NCBI RefSeq assembly: GCF_030936135.1
Contig: NC_082612.1
Span: 14,429,001 to 14,493,000 of the forward strand
DNA: 64,000 nucleotides
Source: Gavia stellata
Taxonomy: Eukaryota; Chordata; Aves; Gaviiformes; Gaviidae
Reading direction: 5' to 3'
Part shown: in pieces, positions 25,651 through 49,386 of the stretch
Position numbering within the stretch: position 1 is the stretch's first letter
Layout of the letters: each line of letters starts with the position of its first letter
Program-made: the position numbers and the translations under genes
Notes under the pieces: model-generated
The model's database searches: none
The model's input: the letters and a program-made list of their open reading frames with translations, nothing else
Told to the model about the DNA's origin: nothing

Positions 25651-28600
25651 TTGGAAATGACTTCGGTGTTAGGAGGAGTCAGGGAGTGGAACGACACAAG
25701 TATGACATACTGCTAATTCAGATTTTTAAAATATTGTGACCTTGTGCAATGCTTGCAAAGTGGTAAAACAGATTTTCTTGAATTCTGAATGGAATCGGAC
25801 GTGACCCAGCAAATGTACCGTGATACCTCTTTTGATGAATACGCATAAGGTAGAAGCTATTTGATGGTCAAGTCCCAGAAGTCTTGAAATATGGAAAGCC
25901 TCTTTTGGGTGTTATTATTTGCATGGTGTGACAAGAGTAACCCAACAGCTCCCCTGCCCCGCAGATGAATAGCTTGTTACAGCTGTTGGTGATATTTGTG
26001 ACAGCAGGGTGGTTAGTGTGTCACATAAGACAGGATAATATGATGCAAGGGAGTGTTGTGCTCAGCACAGAAGATCCAGAAATCTGCTGGTGCAATCTGC
26101 TTTCCTGTCTGCTGCAAACTTTGTGTGTGTTTTTGGGACCTCATCAAGGACAACCTTCAAGAGGGGAAAAAAACGGCATAGGCATACTACTACCTCAGCA
26201 TTGTTTGTGTATTTTACATAGCACAACCATCAGGTAAAATACACAAGCAGTCTTTGGAGCTGTGGTGGGAACTCTGCTGTCCTTGCCTATGTTTACCTTA
26301 GCAAATAAGGCAGCAGGTGAGGAACAGAAGGTGAAACTTGCAGAATGAAACACACAGTGCTGGGGACCCAGCATGCACACAACACATTTTAGGACTTTTT
26401 CTTTGAACTACTGCTCACCTTGTGCACAGCCTCCCAATATCTGAGCTCTGTGCTTTCTGACCACAGCATCAGGCATTAAGCTGGAGAGTCACGCTTGCTC
26501 CTGCTGCTGCTCTGATCCAGTCACTCTGGAGCATTTTGCTCCCACGTAGAAAACTTCAAATGGAGAAAAAAACCCTGTGCAGAACTGCTCCCAGTTTGGG
26601 AGCTCGGACACTCTGTAGGGCAGCAGGGTCATACCTCTGGGGCTGAGGAGGGAACCAGGCACAGACCTACTGTATCCTGGGCAATTTCTCTTACAACAGC
26701 ATCACAGATGAAAAGGAGGGTGCTAGCATGGCCATAAGTCTCTGCCTTCAGCAAAAACACTCTGTTTAAGCAAAAGGTTCACAGGATATTTCCGGGAGGT
26801 AGATCTTAAGTGAGTATCTCGCTGTAGGCATTTCCTTGATAACTGGACCTGTTGTTTTAGGTCCCCAGAGGCACTTTTCTCTCCCATGCACCCTGTAGAC
26901 AGATTCCACTGGACCTTTCCTGTCTGAGAGTTTGGTAATAGTGTTGTGCTGCCTAAATACATTTTTGGGTCATCCATCAGCCTCAGACTACAGAACCATT
27001 GCCAAAAGTGGAGGTAGAACATACTGCAGAGGCATTTTAAATACCGACTAGTGCTTTTTCAAAGGTGTGATACTCTGATTTGAAAAAAATTACAGTTAAA
27101 CAAAGTTTTTACTGTTATACTTTCTGGCATCGTAACACTATTAAGCTCTAGTCAGGAAATTAAAAGATGGTAAATTCCCTAAAAATTTAGAATTTGGGGC
27201 AAACACAACAAACATCTTAAGTAGAAGCTCAGAGGGAGAGAGTGATAGAATATTGATTTATAGGATGTTATTTATTGGATGGTGTTTGAAAGCCTGGATT
27301 GTCTTGATAGCTTTGTTAAAAGTACCTCACATTGCAGTTTTGTTGTTACTTAGTTTTGTGCAACTTTCTAAAAACTGCCATCTTACAGATTTGACTGTCC
27401 TCAGTCAGACAGACTACTGTCCTCAGTAGTCACTGAGACAGTGTTTTTCATGAAAACAGTTTGCCATTTTGGTGCTTTTGATTATGAGGTAATGTGAAGA
27501 AGTCAAGGTATAAATACTAACCACTAGATTCTGTTGTTAAATCAGCATTCCAGCAGTTTGAAAATTAGTGTGCAACCTCATATTGGACTCCCAGTGTCAG
27601 AAGTGTCACGCTCTGGAATAATGACAGTTGCCAGCAGGCAGCTCAGCAATGTGATTTTGACTACAAAATATGACACTAATACAATTTAAACATGGTGCAA
27701 AATGCTACAGGGTGAGCAAACTGATTTATGTGTGCTGTCAAAACCTAATTTTAGTATATGGTCAGGACAATATATTTCTTTGTACGGGAAAGTTAGGATT
27801 GTTTGGTTTATTTTATAAGACCTTTTGAACGAAGATACTAATTTTTCTTCCAGTTTAAGCTGCTGCAGTTCACTGCCTGTTGATGCCGCAGCTCACCAGC
27901 CACCAGAGACCTACTGGAATCAGCAGAACCTTGCCCAGGCAGAGCTGTCCTATCATGTGGGCCGGTTTCTGCCAAGCCCCAAGTCTGTAGTGGTTTTCTC
28001 CAAATTCCCTTAGTGGAGGTTGAGATTTTAAGATGACACTTGAGTCTCAGTTGTCAATTGTTTGAAAGTACATTTCTGCAGTTTGGGAAATCAGAGGCAG
28101 AGCAAGGAGCACTATTAGGTGTACTCGTAGGTAAGAGAACTGTGGGTTAGTTGTACAGTGCAATATATGTTGGGGCAACTTGCTAGAGAGGCCAGGTTTT
28201 CAAAACAGAAGCACTGTGGTCAGGTACCAAAATAAGACCTAAACACTTCCAAACATTCAGACATCTTGTCATCTGCAAGGAAGTATGGTTTGGTAGCTAC
28301 AGCACAAAGAAGTGTGTCCACCTGGGCCATAGACTTGGGAGTGGTTTTTTAGAACTATGTTCAGTAAGGAAATTTTTTGTCAGTAGAGAGGTCCTTGCCT
28401 CTTCCTTAGCTGCTTTCTTATTCCCATGCTTGCTAAGCAAATACCCCTGCTACCCCTTTCACTGTCTTCCCCCATCAGATTGTGCTAATCCGGGTCGTGG
28501 GGGTGCTCGTTAGTTTGGGTTTTTTGGTTTTGTTTTTGACCTGTATCTGGTTTAGAATGTGACACCAACAACAGTTACATCAGCAGAAATGAGGGGATGA

Positions 28601-29529
28601 TAAAGATGGAGCATAAGGAAAGGTGTCTATCTTGAGTGCCTGTGTTGATGAGAGAAATTCTAACATCAGGCCACACCTTTAATCTCTCAGTTGTCCATTT
28701 CATGAAGTCAGGGTAATACTTGCCTAATTTATTAAAAACACAGAGTAAATTAAGCATATGTGAGTACTGCACAGTTCATTGTGGAGATGACAAGAGAGCA
28801 GTGGTCTGATTGATTGCTTGATGGTCTCAGCACTGTATTGCACTGGTTCCCTCCTAGAATGTTAAACTAGACACACGCGTTAAACCAGATGGAATTAAAT
28901 TAGTATAAACCCTTCTTGGGAAACAGTGGCATCTTCAAAGCAATGCATGCTCATCTCTTCGTTATTGCTAATGTGCTAGAATGATAAATAAGCAGCACAA
29001 ACATCACTTTGTCATAGCTCTTAAATCTATATAATGACATTTTGTTTTCTAAGCCTTCATGAAGTGTGAAATTTGCATTTTTGCAGTACACCACGATTCG
29101 CTTACCTGAGGAATGCTTTTTAACTGATTGAAGTAGTTAGTGAGCATAAGAGAGAGAAATGAAAGAGAAAATGAGCTGAATATTGTCCTTATTAAATAGA
29201 CAAGGCAAACCAAAATCAGAGACGCCCATCACAAATCTACAAACCACAGTGGTTTTGTTTTTAAGGCAAAACACTTCAAAGATAGTTAAGAGCAAAGTTT
29301 AAGACAGCAAAGTCTTTTCCAAATTACAAGATTCTTCATGGTTCATCACATGACTTTTCCTAAGGGACTGGCCCCTTACTCTGCATATGAAAAGAAACTT
29401 TCAAAAAAAGAGATGAGTTAACATGGGGACTTCAAGATCCAGTTTTAGTGCTGGATGTGTCATGTATCCACATATTTGCATACATAAGTTTGTGTGCATT
29501 CATTACATACCTATTTTTTCTCCCCACAG
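25651..29529 (+). other. ZNF330: Presumed ZNF330 intron 1
   Basis: This stretch lies between the CpG island and the first coding exon, and ends in a strong polypyrimidine tract and CACAG. I see no coding exon, RNA gene or clear repeat in it. Open frames are short and unlike known proteins. Confidence 0.55.
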
Positions 29530-39365
<9,836 letters not shown>

Positions 39366-39762
39366 GCTTAGTATGCTGGCAAGCTAAACCCTTGGAAGGA
39401 GCTAAGCGGTGCTTGAGTCATGTACATGCCAGTAGGATAGCTCTATCAGGTACTTACATATCAAAGTTAGAGAGTAAAGAGTGTGGGACTTGTGCAGTAA
39501 CTCCAAGTGAGATTTTTTTGGTATAAACCAATATTGGGTTTGGGACTGGGGGAGAAAACAGGAATATTTTTATTCCCCTAAGCAACAGAAGTAGTTTTGT
39601 CCTTGAGTTACTGGGTATAATGGTTCAATGCCATTTTCTCCTATCAATACAGGAATGTGGGAGAGCTGTACAACTTGTTTCCATTTGCTCATCAGAAATT
39701 AAGTTATTTTTTACAATAATTTTGTTAACTGATTTAATAAAATGAATGTAGTGGTGGGTTGG
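39366..39762 (+). promoter_or_regulatory. ZNF330: ZNF330 3' UTR and poly(A) signal
   Basis: AATAAA at 39736-39741 is followed at once by a GT-rich stretch (about 39749-39772), the layout of a cleavage site, so the main 3' end is probably near 39755-39762. Further AATAAA hexamers at 39787, 40039 and 40164 could give longer 3' UTRs. The exact end is inferred. Confidence 0.7.
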
Positions 39763-40169
39763 TGACTGCATTTTTTTGGTCTGCACAATAAAAGTCAACT
39801 GCATTCTCTAATGAATTGTCATAAAGATTGATCTCCTTTGAATAGTTGCAAAGCAGGTCATATACAAAGTGTAAATTGACACTAAAATAACTTCCTTGTT
39901 TATGCAGGTAAGGCACATCAATGTTGTTCTGTATGTACTTGAACATTACCTTTCCAGAATTTTTAAGATTAGATATTAATCAATGGGGCTATATGCAGTC
40001 ATTAGAAGTGCACACCAGATAATCAGAAATTGTATTGCAATAAAAACTTTGGCGTATCCTCTCTGCCACTAAAGTCTGTAAGACAATTTCTCATTAGGTC
40101 AAAAAGGAGACTGGTTTCTTCTGTGCCTAGCCTTCAACTCGTTTCCTTGCACATGGTACAAAAAATAAA

Positions 40170-43100
40170 ATTGATAGGAAACAGCCCCTGTGTATGAATT
40201 GATAAGGTGAGAAAACACAGGGGGGTTCAAAATAACTGGGTTCAAATACTGTTCACTGCAAATGTGCTGGTACAAGACAAGTGATCAGCACATCTGAGCT
40301 GAGGAGGTGGCACTTGCAGAAGTGTTTGCAGTGATTCTGATTTGAAAGTCAACATGTTAATTACCAATCTACACATCTAAGTGACAGTATTTAGTTTCCT
40401 CCTGGAGGGGTATCTTGAGAGGAGAGCAACTTTAAGAGCAGACGGATCAAGACACAATGGCAGCCACCTAAAGTGTTACTCCAGCTTTCTAAATGCCATG
40501 CTTGAATGCAAGAGAGCTATTTCTTGTTATCTGTCAAAATTGTGAACTGATCATAGAATTACCTACTTTTGTGCTTTCTCTACTGTTTCTTAACAGCTAA
40601 AGGTCATATGTTGGCAGAGCGTAGCCTATTGAGAATAATTTTTATGATGTTATGATTGCCAAATGAGCATTTCCTAGCAAAACGGGATTGAGGAACCTGG
40701 CCTTGATACTTCCCTCCTGAATGCCTCTCATACCAAGTGCACAGAAGACATGAGCTGGAATGCGTCCAAGACAAAAACAAACTGACAAAGAGCACAACTT
40801 GGTTATGGCAGCTGAGGGAAGAAACCATCCTGGAGAGAGGGACCTGATCAGTGCATGTCAAGTGCTTGCCTTCAGAACTGGAGAGGAAACCAGTTAACGC
40901 ACTGTCTGAAAGCCAAATCCCCTTCAAAAATTGAAACTGTAGGGCACAGTTTCATATGCTAGTGAAGACCTACCCATCTTAAATTATGCACCTGATAGAT
41001 GTCTTGATTAGTCTTTTGCATAACCAAACTAGAAGTGAGGGAAGTAGGATGCTTGCCAGTTCAACAGTGATTACTTATTTGGGAAATTGGCACCTGTGAT
41101 AGAATTTCTGCTCAACTTTGTGGTCCAAAAACTTCCACAGTTGAGTCCATCTGTGGCTGGTCAATTCCAGCAGCAATACCAGTTTTTTATCTTGGCTGAT
41201 GTTTCAAATACAAAACAATCATACATTAGTACAAAGTCATCTATAGGATTGAGGAAAGCATGTGCTTTCCTCACGTAAAATTACAGCTGCTTGTGTGTCA
41301 TTTATTAATACGTATAATTACAGCTGCTTGTGTGTCATTTATTAATATTTTTAACCGCACAAAATTCCCCTTTAAGGTTCTTGGCTCTTGAATTAGGTTT
41401 TTCCCATATGAAATCTGCTCCTGTCACTGTCTGTGCCAAAGGCTGCTGACGTAAGAGAATTAATCATCGTAATCAGAGTAAAGAATTATTCATTTTCTCA
41501 TTGAAATGTCCTTGCGCTGATCCTTGCAGGATCAGTCCTCCAGCGCTAATGCGTGTTCCTCTGATACTGTCCTAAGAGAAGGCCACAGCACTGCCTACAA
41601 CAGATGCGCAGGATACCTGCTGTAATTTAGCAAGGTCACCACCTGATGGACAGAGGCATTTATCTGCTTTTTCTTTGTACTGCTGTTCATACCACTGAAA
41701 ATGCCGGTGCTATGAACCTGGCTGGAAATAGGGCCCAGGTATTAACCTGCAGTGGCTGGCCTTCCAGGGGGCAAAACAAGCAAGTTTAAGCTGCTTTACA
41801 GTAATCCGGTGGATTCAAGCTAGAACAGACAAACATGACCACGTTTTCTACTAACGGAGTTGGTCAGTTTGTGACAGGACAGGCAGGATACAATCCTACA
41901 GGTTGCACTTTCTCATTCTTCTCCGCTTATTTAGTAAAGTTAAAAGCATGTGGTCCGTTGGGGATAGGTCCTGAGAGCCTGCTTTCATAGAAAGTGCATC
42001 ATTTTGGTTGTCTTAAGGAAAATTGCAGGAACAGGATGAAACAGAATGAACACCTATCCCAGCTTTATTGAAAAACAAGTCTGGGACAAACTTCCAATCT
42101 TGCCAACTCCATTTTTCTTCATTGCTATTAGTCTACTTTGAAGTGTCTTGGAGGGATGTTAGTAGGGCACTGACAGGGCAGTGTGCCCTCTCTACACCTA
42201 AAATGTAAATTAGTGCTCCATTTACTTACTCTTCTGAATTCAGCAGCTGATTCAGCTGTTGCTAAATCTGAAGGTGAGGATGCTGTGGTAATGACGACAT
42301 ACATTTTACAACTCACAGGGTCTCAAGCTAGTTCAGACACTGCCACAATCCACCAAGTACTTTCAGGTGACTGCTGAGCTGCTTCTGTCAAGGAGGGATG
42401 ATTTTTCAACTCACTGGAGTCCAGGACTTACTGCCTGGGCACACAAAAACCCCATGCATAACTCCATGTTTTTAAGACTGCAGTACTGCAGACTGCACTT
42501 CCTGGTGGGGCAAGAGGCAGAAAAATAAAATCCTGAGATTGTACATGACATTGACTTTTCCGTTGAAAATCCTGTCCCTGATTAAAGGAAATTCTGAGCT
42601 GAGAGAAGGGTAGTTTTAACATATAATTAAGAATACTTGAGAGTTACATATAGTACTTGTAGTACTCCAGAAAACCAAGATCTTGATAAAGTCTTACACC
42701 TACTTTAGGTTTTTTCCACCTCTGTGATGACCATTTAAACGAAGCTTAAGTAGAATTTGAATCAGAATTACAGTAATATTTATTGTGCCTGTAGACCCTA
42801 AAAAACAAGAGCTCTGGCCACCTCTGTAAGGTCTTTTCTGGCATTAGTTTGTTACGATGACAGCACCAGCTCCTTATGAATTCATTGGGTGCTTATGTGG
42901 ATTTAATGCATTTTCATTTATACTCGGGTGTGATTTAGCATCTGTGACTAGGAATCTTTTGATCAATCCTGTTGCAAGGTTGCTGGGTTTGTTTCCAGCA
43001 AATGAATGTGAAGATCATTGTAATGTACTGAACAGTTTCAATTGCCAGTTGATCTAAGTAGTAGCGTGCATGTCACAGAGAACTAGGGGACAAGCTCCAG

Positions 43101-45540
43101 AAGTGCTTAGAGTCCTATTTGTTCAGGCAGAAAGCATATTAGCATGTCTTACAAGACATTACATGCATCTATCCAGGTCCTGATCCTATTTCCAGAGGAA
43201 CCAATGGCAAAGCTCCCATTTATCCAAGTGGGAGCAATTTAGTAATCTTTAGTATCTGTGGTTCATCTTAAAATGTGAAGAGGTGTTATGGAACAAAACA
43301 CGAGAATAAGCTGAAGTGAGGAAGATGGGGCAAAGCTTAACATGAGGTTAATGTGCTACCATTAGCATAAAAGTATTCATTCTAGATTTCAACAATTCTA
43401 CTGGAAAGTGCTTTCAAGACTGAAAGAGAAAGCTGTTTAAAGCAGGAAGAGAGAAGATTTCTAGAAAAGACATTTAACAGGATGTAGAAATTTAATTACT
43501 CATCTCCTGAAAGTCTGCACATAGTCCATAAATATTTGCTAGAAGCTCAAGGCAACTAGGACACCGACAAATTTTATCATCTCTGCTTTGTAGGTACATA
43601 AATAGAAAACACAGTGATTGACAAAATCAGAGCCTGAGCCATCCAGTTGGCAACAGCTCTCTGCAGCTTAGACTCTCCATCTCCTACCCATGAAACTCTA
43701 GAGTAAACATCTTTTTAACTAATGACACTTCTGTATTAAGATTATGTGTACTGTAATTAGCTACCACACATCTGAAATTTGAAGCAGGGCCTAGTTGTTA
43801 GCTTCCATAGCCAGAATAGACAAAAAAACATCAGCGAGAATGTTGCAGACATGAGGATCATTCCATGGAAAAGCCACTGGCTCACAAGCCTGCACTTTGT
43901 CTTCTGCAGTTGTTTACTTGATTAGATACTCATGCAATATGGAGGGGGAAAAAATTTTTTTGAAAAAATCACATTTCAGTCTCTCACCAAATTAAGCTAC
44001 TACGAATGCACAATGTTTTTTTGAAGAGAAACAACTGCAAACCATGAGAAAGTCTTTTGTAGCTATCTGTACTCCTACTATTTTCTAACACTATGCTAAA
44101 ACGTTTGCTGCATTCTTTTTAACCCCACTTCTGAAGCCAGTGATTATTCCACAGTGCTCCTCAAACTTAAGCATAATTGGAAGTTAACGTCTGTTTCCTT
44201 CTGAAATGAGATGTATTGAGTGCCTACAGGGCCTGAGTAATATTTTGACTTCCTTGTGATGTTACATGACATCTGTTGTAGATTTTCACATTACAAAACC
44301 ACTGAGTAAGGGGTTTTTTTTAATTTTTTATTAGAGAGTTAGACTGCTAAAGACCCATAATTTCTTTAGCAGGTAATACAAATATTTTACTGCTAGAGTT
44401 GCCTGTTGCTCTTCCTACTGTTCTATTTTTGGCATAGAGAAAGAGGTTGATTCTTTCAGAAGTGAATCACTGCTAGTCAGGGACAGAAACCCTTGGGCTG
44501 CCTCCAGTCTGATTTAAATTCAGCACCTTATTCTGATGGCAGACAAAAGGATGAGCCCCCTGGAGATTTTCCCACCAGCAAGAGAGATGAGCAAGGACCT
44601 CACCACCCTTGGTGTCAGCATCAATTCAAGGTGGTGTGCTCTTCTGCCAGTTCCAGGTGGTAACAACTGAAACGTGACCTTTCACACGATTACTTTGGAA
44701 GTCTGCAAAAACCTAAATGCTGCAGCCTCTCTTTAAACCTCTCTTTAAACATGTACTGGCTGGAAAAACAACAACTACGAAGCTGAATCCCAAGAAGAAG
44801 GTATTTTCACACTACTTCTTCCTCAAGGGTAACAGAATGTGTCCACAAGCTTATACAGAAGTCATTATTACTGAGTTTTTCCTTATTAAAAAATAATAAT
44901 CTATTGAGCATGGATTTAGGTGAGAAAAAGAAACAGCAACAGAAAGATAAATAAAGATGTTACCCTATCAACAGCTGAATGACAAAGCCGCACTGAGTGC
45001 TTTGGAAGAGGGGGATGCAAAGGCAATATCATATGCTCACAACTGGCTTTCTCTGCATCCTCCTCTTAAGTCTGGAAGTACAGGCCAAGAAAGCATTACT
45101 CAGAGCTTAACCTCAGGGGTTTTGTTTGCCAAAGCATTGACAGTTCCAAGGGAGCACTGTACAATTTCTTACTAGCCATTAAGTGTGCACACCACTGCCA
45201 CCAGATTTGGAACATTAAGGATAATTTAGAAGTTAAATGGTAAGTTGCATTCGTTACATATTCTCCCCACTTTCTTGATGTTACATGTATTTCAAAGATC
45301 TCATGATGATGTTTACATGCTAATACTGCACAAGCCCGCTCCTCTGATCTACCATCAGAAATAATTTCTAAGCAGATAGTACCAACATAAAACATAGCAG
45401 GTACCGTCTAGGTTTATCACACCTTCAGGAGAACACTACTCCTCTTTTGTCTAACACTTCACAAAGCCATCAGCAAATTAACAGCTTAAGAAGCCTCTCC
45501 AGCAAGCAACATTTCTGACCTTCGTTTGAGTCAGTAAGTT
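40170..45540. other. Intergenic downstream of ZNF330, no gene recognised
   Basis: AT-rich sequence. Holds the 37-bp tandem duplication at 41279 and an old repeat remnant near 43185 (CCAATGGCAAAGCTCCCATT). No exon or RNA gene was recognised. Confidence 0.55.
41279..41347 (+). repeat. 37-bp-period tandem duplication
   Basis: A 32-bp segment beginning AATTACAGCTGCTTGTGTG (41279-41310) is repeated exactly at 41316-41347. Perfect identity suggests a recent event. Confidence 0.95.
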
Positions 45541-46165
45541 TTAGTTAACTGAGGGTGGACCTGCATCCCGCATACTGCTGGTACTGGAGCGCAGATGTAC
45601 ACCCGCCATTCCCTGCGCTCTGTCAGAATGCTCAAACCCAGCCCCGAGCTCAGCTACGGGATGCAAGAACACAGAGGCAGTACCTTCCCATGGCCCTGCG
45701 TAACCACCCTTGAACGCACCAGAGCTCACTCACAAGGGAGAGCACTCACCACCACGAGCTTTCTCCCTCCTCTCCAGGCCTGGGAACCATCTCCTCTCCT
45801 TGCCACCAGCTGCAGCTGACCCTCACACTTCCCTTGCAGAGAAAGTTAAACTACTACTCACCCCCAGGCAAAATGACTCCAGACCAGGATGCCAACCAAC
45901 ACTCCTCTGCACCATAGAAGCTCTCAGCTCACTCACTGCCTGCTCCCCTGTTTATAACCTTCCTCCCCACCTGCACCCCTTCAGCAGGGCCCAGCTGGCC
46001 CCTCCCTGACGGGGCAGGTGAGCTTGGCCTCTCTCTGCAACCAGCCTTCAGCATCAGCAAGCCCAATAATGACCACAGCCTTTGCCTGTTGCTGTCAGAC
46101 GAGGTGCCGTGGCCCCTCTGCATGTTCGCAGATGCTGCGTGATCAAGTACTGAGTCCTGCTGCAC
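45541..46165 (-). promoter_or_regulatory. GC-rich block with minus-strand TATA box; candidate promoter or solo LTR
   Basis: A GC-rich block of about 620 bp is set in AT-rich DNA. On the minus strand TTATAAA (plus 45951-45957, TTTATAA) is preceded by GC-rich sequence and would place a start near 45922-45928. Open frames here are short and unrecognised. It could be a pol II promoter, a decayed solo LTR or chance; no TG...CA ends or target duplication were identified. Confidence 0.3.
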
Positions 46166-49100
46166 CTTCCTGCTGCTTCAAAAGATAAAATGTTGCAGCA
46201 TAAAGTATAAATAACATTTATGCTATTTAAAATGTGACAGATCTCCTATGCTATGCTATTTTATTATATCTAAAATGAATTTACAGATGATGATATATAT
46301 TTTCTACTGACCCTGGATGTTTTATCATTAAAATACTAGCACACTTATTACAATGCCTTCATAATATATTATGACCATCTCAGCTTCTAGAAAACTAAAA
46401 TATAACCTCGTGGTCTTTTATACACTGTAATTTGTCTTTGGGTGTTAAAAAAATATATTATAGCTGTATCAGATTATTAACAGCAAAAATGAGCCACAGC
46501 CCCTACAGTGCCATTTAAACATACCTGAAAGTCTTTGTCCTGTTGGAGATGTTTGGTTCTCAAATAATCAACTTGCTTCCAGCTTCATAGAGCAGTTAAG
46601 AGGTCTTCCCCCTTGCTCCTTTGCTGGTCTCGTAAGCTGCAGCCCAGCAGGAGAACATGCCCTGGGGTGACAGACGTTTCTGAAGCTGACAGAGTAGTGT
46701 TCAGTCCGAGCAGTGATCTGACCCGTGAAGCTGCAGGACACGGTATTTTGTTTCCAACTAAGCTCAGGTCCTTTGGTGAAATGTCCTAAGGTGAGAACAA
46801 AAGCCAAATGATCTGTCGTGTTCGTTACTGCACTAAGTCTAGTGCCTGCATTTTGTTCTAATGTATGGAATATTGTCAAATCACATTATTAATAAACCTG
46901 AGGGATGATTTTTCTGTACCTGCCTATTCTAGCCCTTCAGCTCCCTGTGTGCCGTACAGCGCTCTGTGGGCTGTGGTCCTTTGCTCATGTCAATCTCCGC
47001 ACTCTTCCCTCCTGCCAAAGACCCCACTGCTGCCCACTCACCATCAGGTTCAATCGAACTGCAGGAGCTGATGTCTAGCACCCAGTAAGCCATGACTGTG
47101 TTGGGATGAGCTGGGTGCCAATGAAACATAGGCTGTGAACGGGACAAATGCGGTCTTTAGACAACCTCCTCTTTTGCCTGAGCCTGCAGGGCCTGGTAGG
47201 GGTTGCCTGCTCGCTCCCAGCTGGGCTCCAGCACATCTCTTTCAACTGTGGCAGGGGCTGCACCTTTGCATTGCCCTTTTTCCAGTGCTAGTGTTCCTTC
47301 TGGCACTAATATTGATCGTTTAGTATGTGAGATCAAACATTTGAAGCCTTGTCTGTTGCCTTTGCGGTATGGTAAGTGACAGAGAGCCCAAGTACAACTC
47401 ACTTTTATTTACCCAGAGCTGGCAGCTGGGAACAGCAGAAGGCAATTCTTATCTCAGGAATCTCAGCCCACCACCAGTCACTGGTTTCCAGGGAGCCATT
47501 TCTGCCTAAAGAATCGAGTCTAATCAAGGACCAAGGCAAAAAGCACAAGCTCCAGCTGCTTGCAGAGCCTGCACTCCCTCGAGCAACGCCTCTGCGCAGA
47601 GCCTCACAAACCGAAGCTAAGAACGCACATTTCTCTCTGAAGCTGAACAGAAAGACCAGCACAAAAAGCTGTTTGCGTGCTTTGGTTTTCTGCTAATGAC
47701 AGGACTTTCCACCTTCTGAGACTCAAAATTAATGAATATATGCAAATGTAGAATTACTGGCTGTGGATTAAAAACCCCCTCACTTAAGACTCAGGTCAGA
47801 TTGCTTCTGCGTTTAGTGTAGAAAATAAGCAAACGATAATTTCCTGCCATTTAAATTAAGGGAGCTGTGCAATTGATCCTGGGAAAGTCAGAAATGTGCT
47901 GAGATACCAAGTATCCACTTCCAGTTGTTACTATATGAACAACAAAATACCTTTCATTGCTTCTAAGGGCCCAGTCTGAAACCAGTTTTTCCAAATTCAG
48001 CTTTCACATACCCTGAGACCTCTATTGCCATCTTAATTGGAGATGTATGGCACCCTGGCTGAACTATTTGCTGTTACAGCCACACTCTGCAGGGAAGAGG
48101 AAACTGATACGATGCTTGACTGAAGGAATACCTTTTTGAAGATGTGGAAGATTAAGTAGAGGTGCCAGGAGAAGGAATTCCCAGGTCTATTGTATACTGC
48201 AATATATTTTGAGGTGTTGGAATTGCATGCCACCCTTAGTCAGTTCAGATTAATCCTGAGATCTGGCTGCACCAGAAATCCATGGTCTTCATTCTTATTT
48301 CTGCAGTGGAAAGAGAAGCCTTTAATTTCACTCTTGCATTCTGTTAGCCACCGTGAAATGTTTCGTCATGGCCAAAATGGTGAAAGCTGTTTCTTCATCT
48401 GTGCCTGTAAGCCATGAAAGCACTAGCTTTTGATAAAAATAAACCTGAGTTCTTTAACACTTTGAAGATCCAGCAGATTCGTAGAATTTTCTGCTTTTAC
48501 TAACGCCACTACTCCAAACGTTAGGATTCCAGGTTTATCCTTTATCAGTAGAAGAGTAGCTTCTGACCAGATGGTCTTAAATTTGTGCTCCTAAATATTA
48601 CAGAACTTGCACTGTCAGGAAAAGAGGTCCTTTGGTTACTTGTCCAATTTACACGGAAAACAGTCAGTTACTTGATACATAAACTGTATCACTGGTCGGT
48701 TGAAAGAGCTAACGTAGTATTAATCCAGTTTCAGATGCATCCAGGTGATTACACAGTAACTCAGGTATTAAGCTACCTTTATGATTTCAATTACCTACTT
48801 TTTATATGCCTGGAAAGTAACTATAAAGTTATCAGCATAAAACTAATAAAGCAGAGAGTTCTATGGAAGTGGCAAGTGAGTTACTGCAATTGCTCTAGGC
48901 AATGTAACCTACTTCTGCATAGTCACAGATGGGAAAGGTTTACTTATTGTCTAAATTTTATATGCACAGAAAGAAAAGCAAAACACAAAAGCAATGCTGC
49001 TTCCTCTCCAAACTTAGTTTTTCCTTCTCCTCACCCCCCAGCAGCCAAAAAATCAAATCAGTTTCTTTTAAAGGAAAGGAGTCTTGATGGGACTATACTG

Positions 49101-49386
49101 TAAGGTGAAGGAGAAGGTTATTAACTAAAATTATACTGCAGCTTAGGGGAGAAGAGTAACAGTGTAAAGATGTAGTGAATTTCAGAAAACCAAAATGTAG
49201 CCATTTTAAACTGCATTTTTATATTTGATTGATCAGGCAAATGTGTTACTTTAGCGATAAGGCAAAAGTTATCATATTGAGAGATGGTTTCTAGCCACAC
49301 TATCATCTGGTTAAAAAGATGCAGCACCAAAGGGCTCTGCTTGTTTATTAAAAGCAGAAAAAAATTAAAAATTAAAAGCTTAGGAA
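46166..49386. other. Intergenic, no gene recognised
   Basis: A 172-codon open frame at 48585-49103 (+) is among the longest in the window. It has no recognisable motif, AT-driven composition and no splice support, so it is not called as a gene. Nothing else is supported. Confidence 0.5.

Noticed and set aside
44280..44345. T- and A-rich stretches as possible processed-pseudogene tails
   Set aside because: No retrocopied coding sequence lies upstream; they are ordinary homopolymer runs.
48585..49103. 172-codon open frame on the + strand
   Set aside because: No known motif, composition driven by AT-rich DNA, no Kozak or splice support. A frame this long is plausible by chance across six frames of 64 kb.
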